A stretch of DNA of 64,000 nucleotides, from assembly GCF_003721245.1 (NCBI RefSeq), contig NZ_RIZG01000003.1, positions 1 to 64,000 of the forward strand, given 5' to 3'. A model generated the notes under the pieces. It worked only from the letters and a program-made list of their open reading frames with translations, had not been told where the DNA came from and did no database searches. A program made the translations under genes and the position numbers. Positions 56,615 through 64,000 of this stretch are shown piece after piece (the stretch's first letter is position 1; each line of letters begins with the position of its first letter). This DNA comes from Marinomonas hwangdonensis. Its GTDB lineage: Bacteria; Pseudomonadota; Gammaproteobacteria; Pseudomonadales; Marinomonadaceae.

Positions 56615-58789
56615 ATGAGTTTGAAGAGCAATCAGATGTTACTTTCCACAAAAGAACGTCGTTGGTTACCTTGGTTTGGCAACAATGGTCGACTCTCTCT
56701 TTATTGGTCATGCTACTTAAATAAAGAAACCTACCCCAATATTGAAAAGACCTTTGAAAGCATCGCCAACACAAGGGTAAAACTGCTAAACACTTGGGTG
56801 AATAATCAATGGTCACAATTAGAAGTTTTATTAGAAATAATAACTAGCTCATTCCCTCATATTGAACAAGAAGCGCTAGAAGAACGTCTAAACATAGTAC
56901 CTGATGTGTCTGAATACTTTGTGATTGATACGCAAGGCAAAGTGCTCAGCTCCACCACAAAAAACCGTATCAACAAAACAGATTTACAAGCCAAAGCGGT
57001 AGAAGCAGGGTTAAATCAACAGTTTCTCCATGGACCATACTTGGACCAAAACACGCTTAATATCGGCGCTTCTAGTTCAAATTTTCATGACGCCGTCACC
57101 CTGATGTTCTACCTGCCAATTAAACAAAATGGCGTCAGTGTTGGTGCCATTTGCGCACGTGTCCCCAATGATGTGGTCGGCGATCTGATTCAACGCGAAG
57201 CCGGACACATTTATAAAGAATCCGGTGACAACTATTTGTTCATGGTGAAGTCTGAGTTCGATAAATCCATACTCCCCGGAACAGCGCTTTCCCGTTCACG
57301 TTTTGAAGACAATGCCTTCAGCCATGGCGAAAACCTAAAAGGTGGAATAACCACTAACTGGGGTACCGTTAAAGTTCAGCAACACACCGAATTTGAAATC
57401 CGCTTTACTGACCCAGCGACAAAAGAATTGCACCCTGGTGTAAGAGAAACCATCAAGAACGGCCAGAATCTTTTTGTGACTTATCCAGGTTATTCTGACT
57501 ATCGACACATTCCTGTTATCGGTAAAGGCGTTACCTTTCAGTTAAAAGGCAGCCCAGACACATGGGGAATGATGTGCGAAGGCGATTTGGAAGAAGTTTA
57601 CCGTCGCCGCTCTATCAATTTAAAATTAATGAAAAGCTACCTCTTGGCTTCCAGCGTGCCTCTTATCGTCAGCACTTCATTACAGGCTTACACCAACTTA
57701 TCCATTGTCTTGACTAGCGTAGCGGCTTTCGCCAGCTTGGCTGTCGCAGGGCTTCTGTTTAATAGGCTCAGTACCAAAAAAATAAGCCGTAGCATGAGCC
57801 AAATGACGGAAGTCATTCAAACCATCGCCGAAGGCGAAGGCAACCTTAAGCAGCGCCTTGACGACGATCTTGCCAACGACGAAACCGGCGATATGGGACG
57901 CTGGATGAACAGCTTTATAGATAATCTTGATACCACTATGGGACAAGTTATCTCTGCCAGCACCAACGTCAAAAAGTCTAATGACTTTATGGTTCGCACT
58001 AATGAAGAAGCAAGCCAAGCCTCGCACTATCTCGAATCTACGGTTGAAAGCATGCTGACAGTGTTTCAGCAACAAATAGACGAAGTGCAAAACGCATCGA
58101 AAACCGCGGATGATTTGAAGCAAGCGATGAATCAAGTGGCAGCAGAAACACAATCTCGCTTGCTAGACGCCAAAACAGGCACACAAGAAATACGCGATGT
58201 AGTGCGAGCAACAGCTGAATCGGTAAAGTCACTAGATCAAAAAACCAATGAAGTTGCCGGTATCATAACCACCATCTCGGACATCACCAACCAAACTAAT
58301 TTATTGGCATTAAACGCCGCTATAGAAGCCGCAAGAGCCGGCGAACATGGACGTGGATTTTCCGTCGTGGCCGATGAAGTACGCAGCCTAGCGTCCAAAA
58401 CAGCCGCTGCAGCAGAAGAGATACAAGCCATGCTAGAAGGCATTCAGGAAGAAACACGAAGCGCTGTGAATTTTATGGAAAAAGGCGCCGAAAACGTCGA
58501 TAAAAACCTGATAGCAAGTGAGCAAACTAACACGGGCGACAGTGCTTTGTACGCCTTAGTCGACACCATGTTTGAGGCTATTTTATTGCTCAATGAAAGT
58601 AATAAAGAAAACGCAAAAACTGTCCATGAAATGGGTGCAGCCACAGAACAAATGCAACGTTCGATTGCGGCACTACAAAGGCGTTCGTCCCGCGTTGGAT
58701 TATCTGCCTTGAAACTCAACTCGCTGGTTGGTCAATTTCAAGTGACAGCAAAACAGCCCAAAGACGCTCCTTCCTCTTCCATTCATTGA
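56615..58789 (+). CDS. Methyl-accepting chemotaxis protein near quinate genes
   Basis: 724 residues. A long extracytoplasmic-type sensor (about 40-335, Cache-like, [15 protein letters not shown]), one clear membrane region (about 340-378), HAMP ([18 protein letters not shown]) and the signalling tip [24 protein letters not shown]. The usual first membrane helix is missing: residues 15-35 are [18 protein letters not shown]. Another frame here reads [10 protein letters not shown], so a frameshift or deletion may have damaged it. Its neighbour quiC suggests a quinate, shikimate or aromatic ligand, as inference. Confidence 0.87.
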   Translation: MSLKSNQMLLSTKERRWLPWFGNNGRLSLYWSCYLNKETYPNIEKTFESIANTRVKLLNTWVNNQWSQLEVLLEIITSSFPHIEQEALEERLNIVPDVSEYFVIDTQGKVLSSTTKNRINKTDLQAKAVEAGLNQQFLHGPYLDQNTLNIGASSSNFHDAVTLMFYLPIKQNGVSVGAICARVPNDVVGDLIQREAGHIYKESGDNYLFMVKSEFDKSILPGTALSRSRFEDNAFSHGENLKGGITTNWGTVKVQQHTEFEIRFTDPATKELHPGVRETIKNGQNLFVTYPGYSDYRHIPVIGKGVTFQLKGSPDTWGMMCEGDLEEVYRRRSINLKLMKSYLLASSVPLIVSTSLQAYTNLSIVLTSVAAFASLAVAGLLFNRLSTKKISRSMSQMTEVIQTIAEGEGNLKQRLDDDLANDETGDMGRWMNSFIDNLDTTMGQVISASTNVKKSNDFMVRTNEEASQASHYLESTVESMLTVFQQQIDEVQNASKTADDLKQAMNQVAAETQSRLLDAKTGTQEIRDVVRATAESVKSLDQKTNEVAGIITTISDITNQTNLLALNAAIEAARAGEHGRGFSVVADEVRSLASKTAAAAEEIQAMLEGIQEETRSAVNFMEKGAENVDKNLIASEQTNTGDSALYALVDTMFEAILLLNESNKENAKTVHEMGAATEQMQRSIAALQRRSSRVGLSALKLNSLVGQFQVTAKQPKDAPSSSIH

Positions 58790-58792
58790 AGT

Positions 58793-58824
58793 AAAAAAAA
58801 CCGGAGGAAGTTTTCTTCCTCCGG
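58793..58824 (-). terminator. Terminator after quiC
   Basis: CCGGAGGAAG-TTTT-CTTCCTCCGG (58801-58824), followed on the minus strand by eight T. Confidence 0.9.
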
Positions 58825-58883
58825 CATAATTTCCTCACAAATGAATACGCCTAAAATACATCATTCCCCGCAATGACAATGAT

Positions 58884-60737
58884 TTATTTTTTCTCTTGGC
58901 GCGCCTGTGAGGCAAGACGGACAAATGCATTCGCTTCGCCATAACGGCTGTAATCACCGACACGTTGGATCACTTCAAAAAAGACGCCATGCACTTCTTC
59001 AGTGTAAAAATGAAAGAATTCACCTTCGTCATTTTGGTCATACATAATGTTATGTGACTGCAGTTTCTTAATCATCTCTGAAGACAAGCCAAAACGCGCT
59101 TCAATATCACGATAATAGTTCTGTGGGATTGGCAGCTGCTTCTCGCTATCAATGTTTTTTGCCGCAGCAAAAATATCATCACAAGCGAACGCAATTTGAT
59201 GCACACCAGAGCCTTTGGATTTCTGAATAAAACGCTGTGCTGAAGCATCACGAGCATTGGTCATGTTCAATGGAATACGCACACGTTTGTCTTTGCTCAG
59301 TGCGGTACGACTTACCACTAACCCGTGAATATCGGGCAAATCTTGGCTGGCATCGATATCGAAACCAAACACGGATTTATAGAAGAAAGACGCCGACAAA
59401 AAGTCAGTATTGGAAACCGTCTGGCCAATGTGGTCAAAGCGCGTTAAGCCAACGCCTGTTTCACCTTGAATGCCTTGAATGGGTTTAAAGTCCACTTCGA
59501 AAAAGCGTACTGCGGCGTCTGCTGAAACAAGGTACACCAAGCTATCGCCAATACCGCGAAGCGCTGGGATATTTAATTCACCTGGACCAGCTTGATTATC
59601 AAAACGCTCAACTCGATAACGCTCGGCAAGAGACAAAGTCGCTTTGACATTTTCAGAGGCAAACGCCATCGCACAAACTGACACACCGTGTTTCTGGTAA
59701 TGTTCGTGGGCTTGGCTTTTCGGCTCACGGTTGAGGATCAGGTTAATATTCCCCTGACGCATCAAGCTAACGTTTTTAGAGCGATGATGGTGTGTTTCAT
59801 GGAAACCTAACTGAGCCAAAGTATTGGTCAGCGCTTCTCCGCTTTCACCTTCGATCGCAAATTCAATAAATTCAACATCGCTGACTTGTGGCGCCACAAT
59901 CGGAGCAGTTTTTTCTTCACGCTTACTCACCGTTTGATCATCAAGCCAAATCAATGAACGCATGCCATCAATGGCTTTCTCCAGTGGAGAAGAAGAGCGG
60001 AATTCGTCATTGAAAATTTCATGAGACAAATAGTCATCAAACCCTTTGTCTTTCAAAACTTGTAAAAACTCGACCACTGGCATGTCGCCTTGACCGGGGA
60101 AACAACGGAAATGTCGGCTGTATTGCAACACGTCCATTTGCAGACTTGGCGCATCGGCCACTTGCACCAGCGCGATCTTGTTTAGCGGAATCTCATCACG
60201 CAAAACATCTAGGGTATTACCACGGGAAAACATGTGGAAAGTATCTAAAATAATACCCAAATTCGGGTGATCAACACGCTTAACTAGATCCCATGCTTCA
60301 TGATAATCAGCAATATGGTAACCCCAAGCTAGGGCTTCATAACCCAGCATGATGCCTTCTTTTTTGGCTATTTCAGCAAGAGCAAATAAGTCCGCCGCGC
60401 AAACGTCACGATCCGCAGATGAGTATGACTGCACGTTACTGCAAAACAACAAACGATTGGTACCCAAGTCATGAGCAACATCGATTTTGTGTTGCAGCAT
60501 CTTGGCCTTTTGCGAGCGCATTGGCTCAGGCATACCTTCCATATCACGGAATGGTTGCAAAGCAATAATTTCCAAGCCTAGATCTTGCGCCATACGACGC
60601 ACATCTTTCGGCGAACCATCGAACTGAGTTAAGTCATTTTCGAAGATTTCCACGCCTTGGAAACCGGCTTTTGCCGCCGCTTCGAATTTTTCTCTCAGCG
60701 TGCCAGATATGGTTACGGTTGCGAGTGCTGTTTTCAT
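58884..60737 (-). CDS. quiC: 3-Dehydroshikimate dehydratase, fused to HPPD-like domain
   Basis: 617 residues. The N-terminal TIM-barrel (1 to about 275; GFQGVEIFENDLTQFDG, metal ligands in GYEALAW, DTFHMFSRG and SHEIFND) is the dehydratase that makes protocatechuate from dehydroshikimate. The C-terminal part (about 290-610; GEGVHQIAF-like and FFHFYTEEVHGVFFEV) is a VOC/hydroxyphenylpyruvate dioxygenase-like domain. This two-domain form is known in Pseudomonas QuiC1. It feeds the beta-ketoadipate pathway. A regulator pcaQ diverges from it. Confidence 0.93.
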   Translation of the reverse strand: MKTALATVTISGTLREKFEAAAKAGFQGVEIFENDLTQFDGSPKDVRRMAQDLGLEIIALQPFRDMEGMPEPMRSQKAKMLQHKIDVAHDLGTNRLLFCSNVQSYSSADRDVCAADLFALAEIAKKEGIMLGYEALAWGYHIADYHEAWDLVKRVDHPNLGIILDTFHMFSRGNTLDVLRDEIPLNKIALVQVADAPSLQMDVLQYSRHFRCFPGQGDMPVVEFLQVLKDKGFDDYLSHEIFNDEFRSSSPLEKAIDGMRSLIWLDDQTVSKREEKTAPIVAPQVSDVEFIEFAIEGESGEALTNTLAQLGFHETHHHRSKNVSLMRQGNINLILNREPKSQAHEHYQKHGVSVCAMAFASENVKATLSLAERYRVERFDNQAGPGELNIPALRGIGDSLVYLVSADAAVRFFEVDFKPIQGIQGETGVGLTRFDHIGQTVSNTDFLSASFFYKSVFGFDIDASQDLPDIHGLVVSRTALSKDKRVRIPLNMTNARDASAQRFIQKSKGSGVHQIAFACDDIFAAAKNIDSEKQLPIPQNYYRDIEARFGLSSEMIKKLQSHNIMYDQNDEGEFFHFYTEEVHGVFFEVIQRVGDYSRYGEANAFVRLASQARQEKK

Positions 60738-61068
60738 TCTTACGCCCTGACTGTCTACATTTCATAACGAAAACGATATATGAGAAACAAAGCTGTTTTT
60801 TGCTTCTATATTTACTAACATTGATGCTAGCACAAGATTTTTATATTGAGCGTCATATTAAGAATGAAATAAAGCGCTAAAAATATATCGAAAAAGGAAT
60901 ACATAACTCCTTTCCAAAGACGGGATATAGGAGTGTAATATAGGAAAATCATTCCCTTATTAGCGCTTATAATGAGCCTGATTCCTTAGTGTTTCTTACT
61001 TAGTGGCTGACTACCTAATAGCCAATTAGCAGCGACTGAAACCATGCGTGTACGATGGGAGACTTTTT

Positions 61069-62034
61069 ATGTTAGAAAACCGTATTAAATATCGCCACCT
61101 TCAATGTTTTTTAGAAGTCACTCGCCAAGGCAGCGTTGTTCGCGCCGCCGATGTATTAGCGCTCACCCAGCCCGCCGTATCAAAAAAACTCAAAGAACTA
61201 GAAGACATTTTGGGCGTCAGACTCTTAGAGCGCAGTAAAAAAGGCGTTGAACTGACACCGTTCGGCAATGTGTTTCTAGAGCATGCCAGCACCAGTGTTG
61301 CTGCATTACGAGAAGGCACAGAACGTATCGCCCAAGCGCAACAAAAAGGCATCAGCCGTATTAGTATTGGTGTGTTACCGACCGTCGCGACCAGTATTTT
61401 GCCAGAATCCGTGAAGCGCTTTCGCACGGGGGGAATTGATGTACGCCTGCATTTAGTCTCAGGCCCAAACGCCTTGTTAATGAGTCAATTACGCGTTGGT
61501 GAGTTAGATTTAGTGGTCGGACGATTAGGCGTTCCGGAGGCCATGTCTGGCTTATCGTTCCAGCATTTGTATTCCGAGCAAGTCACTTTTACCGTTCGCC
61601 CAAATCATCCATTGCTGACAAAAGAAAACTTCCAGATCAGCGATATTGCTAGTTACACAGTACTCTACCCGCCAAAAGGTTCCATTACCGCGCCCTATGT
61701 AGATCGTTTTTTATTGTCCCAAGGCGTTAGTACTCTCACCGATCGAATCGACACTGTGTCCGATTCATTTGGTAAGGAATTTATCCGTAACAACGATGCG
61801 GTGTGGATCATTTCTCGTGGCGTAGTCGCTCGGGAGATTTCCGATGGTGAGCTGGATGAATTGCCTATCGACACAAAAGAAACATTAGGCGCAGTTGGCC
61901 TCACAACACGCGCAGACTCGGTTCCATCTATGGCGCTTAAGATGTTTATGAATGCGATTCGAGATACTGCACAAACCTTAGACAGCTATTACAAGCCGAT
62001 TGATCATTACCATAAAGACGGCCCTGCCATTTAA
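61069..62034 (+). CDS. pcaQ: LysR regulator PcaQ-like
   Basis: 321 residues from ATG 61069 (GGGAG upstream). It starts LENRIKYRHLQCFLEVTRQGSVVRAADVLALTQPAVSKKLKELEDILG, the PcaQ/GalR-like N-terminus, followed by an effector domain with FTVRPNHPLL. PcaQ activates protocatechuate genes; here it faces quiC across 331 bases, so quiC and perhaps distant pca genes are targets. The gap holds GGAA-N5-TTCC near 60942 but no clear ATAACC-N4-GGTTA box. Confidence 0.85.
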   Translation: MLENRIKYRHLQCFLEVTRQGSVVRAADVLALTQPAVSKKLKELEDILGVRLLERSKKGVELTPFGNVFLEHASTSVAALREGTERIAQAQQKGISRISIGVLPTVATSILPESVKRFRTGGIDVRLHLVSGPNALLMSQLRVGELDLVVGRLGVPEAMSGLSFQHLYSEQVTFTVRPNHPLLTKENFQISDIASYTVLYPPKGSITAPYVDRFLLSQGVSTLTDRIDTVSDSFGKEFIRNNDAVWIISRGVVAREISDGELDELPIDTKETLGAVGLTTRADSVPSMALKMFMNAIRDTAQTLDSYYKPIDHYHKDGPAI

Positions 62035-62134
62035 TGAGCAATAGATCATCGCCACAATAGGAAAGAAAGTTAATATATTTTGCTTTGCTGCCCCTACCCT
62101 CAGAGACAAGGAGCAGCATTCCACTAACAAAACA

Positions 62135-62587
62135 CTAAGCTTTAAGCTTATGCACTAAGCCCTGAATACCTAATACATAGCCTTGTACGCCCATACCAAC
62201 AACAATCCCTGCTGCTGCAGGCGATATATAAGAATGATGACGGAAAGCTTCACGAGCATGTACGTTGGATATATGAACTTCAATCACTGGTACATCCGCG
62301 CCTTTTATTGCATCGTGAAGGGCAACAGAGGTGTGAGTATAAGCACCTGGATTGAATACTACGCCCAACACTTCGCCCTCTTTAATACGACGACCCGCTT
62401 CATGAATGAGATCAATCAATACACCTTCATGGTTAGATTGATGACATTCCACCTCATGACCAAATGACAATGCCGCTTCGCGACACATCACTTCCACATC
62501 CGCTAGGGTCTCATAACCATAGGTTGCTGGCTCACGAGTACCCAGTAGGTTTAAATTTGGGCCGTTCAATACCATGATGGTAGACAT
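62135..62587 (-). CDS. aroQ: Type II 3-dehydroquinate dehydratase
   Basis: 150 residues, the dodecameric type II enzyme. LNGPNLNLLGTREPATYG has the catalytic Tyr/Arg loop, and FNPGAYTHTSVALHDAI and EVHISNVHAREAFRHHS have the active Asn and His. It interconverts 3-dehydroquinate and 3-dehydroshikimate. Its place by quiC and pcaQ points to a catabolic copy (quiB-like) supplying QuiC rather than the biosynthetic enzyme. AGGAG precedes the start. Confidence 0.93.
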   Translation of the reverse strand: MSTIMVLNGPNLNLLGTREPATYGYETLADVEVMCREAALSFGHEVECHQSNHEGVLIDLIHEAGRRIKEGEVLGVVFNPGAYTHTSVALHDAIKGADVPVIEVHISNVHAREAFRHHSYISPAAAGIVVGMGVQGYVLGIQGLVHKLKA

Positions 62588-62642
62588 AATAATTTCTCCT
62601 ATAAATCAGTGTAAATATTCAATCAATCACATTGCCATATTT

Positions 62643-63575
62643 TCATACAACAAAGCGCAGCAAGACACTTAAGGTAAAAAATGACAACACAGTAGTAATT
62701 AGCAAAGTACTCGCACAGAAGCTGCGCGATCCATATTCCCCACATATTATGGGATAAGAACTGAACATGGATACCGACGCAAAAATTACCAATGCAATTT
62801 TTAATTCGTTTGGCATAGTGGGTGTCAGTAATAAGAGCAAGGTGACAATCACCGGAAATAAGACCAACTTGCCAACCGCCACGAGTAAAATAGGCGCCCA
62901 TTGACCTTTAATTGTCACACCAACCAAAGATCCACCAATAACAATCAAAGCCACCGAGGAAGCTGCTGTTGCCAACAAATCAAACCCTTTGCCTATAAAG
63001 CTCGGCAAACGCAATTCAAACACAGAAAATACTAACCCTACGACCAAGGCAATTAATAGCGGATTTGTTGAAATACGCTTTAGAACGGTCATAAGTAGGC
63101 TTTGCCCAGTACTTTCTTTCTTACCCAGCATGGTTTCGATAAAAATTAAGCCAACCGGTAATAGAATAATATTTTCGACCATCAATGCCATCACAAAGGC
63201 CTGAGTCAAAGGGTAATCAAAAAACTGCAATAAGACAGGAAAGCCAATAAAAGCGCTGTTTGACATAGTCGCCCCAACGCCTCTCACACCAGCATCCACC
63301 AAACCACTTTTAAGTAATCGCCAGCTCAGTAACACAGTAATAAGAAAGGTCGCTAGACCACTCGCGGCATACACGGCAAGATAGTCAAAATGCAGGACTT
63401 CATTTAGAGCCATACTGGATAGCTTTATAAAGATCAACGCAGGCATAGCAAGGTATAAAACAAAGCGACTTAAGCCGAGTATCGCCGCTTGAGGAAGAAC
63501 AGAGTAACGAACACTAAGAAAGCCTATGAAGATCAGAAAAAAGATCGGAGCGATGATGCTGATTACGGCTTCCAT
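62643..63575 (-). CDS. AEC (auxin efflux carrier) family transporter
   Basis: 310 residues with ten predicted membrane segments in two halves. Typical blocks are GLSRFVLYLAMPALIF, MSNSAFIGFPVLLQFF and a C-terminal LKIALVIFASVSMFSSYPIICGEYG. AEC members move malate, malonate or other organic acids. It is 55 bases upstream of aroQ on the same strand, so it may carry quinate, shikimate or an aromatic acid. Confidence 0.85.
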   Translation of the reverse strand: MEAVISIIAPIFFLIFIGFLSVRYSVLPQAAILGLSRFVLYLAMPALIFIKLSSMALNEVLHFDYLAVYAASGLATFLITVLLSWRLLKSGLVDAGVRGVGATMSNSAFIGFPVLLQFFDYPLTQAFVMALMVENIILLPVGLIFIETMLGKKESTGQSLLMTVLKRISTNPLLIALVVGLVFSVFELRLPSFIGKGFDLLATAASSVALIVIGGSLVGVTIKGQWAPILLVAVGKLVLFPVIVTLLLLLTPTMPNELKIALVIFASVSMFSSYPIICGEYGSRSFCASTLLITTVLSFFTLSVLLRFVV

Positions 63576-63661
63576 GTCACGGTACCCTCTTGGTTATATG
63601 CAGTAGATTGACGTTAGGGTTCTGTGTTTTTCATTGGTTAAAATACCCTGATAGATGAGTA

Positions 63662-64000
63662 TTAAGCGATGGCTTTAGATTTCATTTCTAATGGTGTTTT
63701 TTCAGAGTCCGGTAAGAACAAGCCTTTTTGAATATGCGAATATAAAATAGCTAATACAGACTCTGTTTCATCATCAAGAAGGTGTTGAAGCAACTTTTGG
63801 TGCTCTTCTACGGATGCTTGCCCGCGAAATGGCCGACGGTGCAACGCTAACACCTGATAACGCATGTAAAGTTCAATCACCGAAGCATGATAGCGAATAA
63901 GCTGCTGAGAACCACAATGAGACACCATGGTAACGTGAAAATCTCGGTCGGCTTTTTCCCACGCCTGAACATGACTACCTTCATCTTCCATCATCAGCTT
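63662..64000 (-). CDS. GntR-family regulator, FCD domain (5' end beyond window)
   Basis: Only the C-terminal 112 codons lie in the window and the frame stays open to the edge. WEKADRDFHVTMVSHCGSQQL, VEEHQKLLQHLLD and ILYSHI match the helical FCD effector domain with metal-binding His residues. The DNA-binding part is missing because of the window end. Probably regulates the downstream AEC/aroQ genes on the same strand. Confidence 0.83.
   Translation of the reverse strand, partial: KLMMEDEGSHVQAWEKADRDFHVTMVSHCGSQQLIRYHASVIELYMRYQVLALHRRPFRGQASVEEHQKLLQHLLDDETESVLAILYSHIQKGLFLPDSEKTPLEMKSKAIA

Overview
The window reads as chromosomal DNA of a marine or soil gammaproteobacterium of the Oceanospirillales type, most like Marinomonas. 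This is inferred from the mix of protein families: a long (class II) IlvC beside IlvY, a FagA-like protein with FumC under a Fur box, YebG under a LexA box, a five-step Hut pathway with HutF/HutD/HutC, a QuiC dehydratase-HPPD fusion and PcaQ. Base composition is moderate. Almost all the DNA is ordinary coding sequence in short operons. No rRNA, tRNA, CRISPR array, prophage or intact transposase was found.

Left part (1-12.2 kb): an AT-rich edge with an Abi/HEPN-type gene and a 40-bp relic of a second fghA copy, a DedA membrane protein, an M20 amidohydrolase, the glutathione-dependent formaldehyde pathway (frmA, fghA) with a divergent LysR gene and two strong palindromes between them, a 142-bp MITE-like element, the Fur-box operon fagA-like/fumC/GNAT, a SlyD-type isomerase, an MscS channel plus lipoprotein pair divergent from yebG across a LexA box, and a DUF2805 gene.

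12.2-24.6 kb: a decaying amino-acid ABC transporter (permease and binding protein, each with one in-frame stop, the binding protein cut off at an IS200/IS605-like end), a type-I ABC exporter, a zinc-ribbon metallopeptidase, LysR/lldD, glycogen phosphorylase, a SotB-like MFS exporter and a ferric-iron binding protein without its permease.

24.6-37 kb: ilvY/ilvC, ModF, a dCache chemoreceptor, an uncalled C-terminal gene remnant, an AI-2E family transporter with a DadA-like oxidase, then a redox group (NfsA, MsrA, Fpr, YghU).

37-44 kb: a SHOCT protein, then a c-di-GMP group: a diguanylate cyclase that overlaps a periplasmic binding protein gene, a Stealth-type sugar phosphotransferase and a GGDEF-EAL protein.

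45-53.6 kb: the histidine utilisation locus, hutUHIG on the minus strand and hutFD on the plus strand, with hutC at the end and TGTATATACA operators between the divergent units. The gap between hutU and hutH holds a REP-like hairpin. The pathway is the five-step one (histidine, urocanate, imidazolonepropionate, formiminoglutamate, formylglutamate, glutamate plus formate).

53.6-64 kb: a cytochrome b, a small membrane protein, PepQ, a chemoreceptor with an odd N-terminus, and a quinate/shikimate catabolic region (quiC, pcaQ, type II dehydroquinase, an AEC transporter and a GntR/FCD regulator cut by the window edge). No clearly new multi-gene system is visible. The best leads are the gene relics, the MITE, the DGC/binding-protein pair, the REP-like hairpin and several unassigned operator palindromes.
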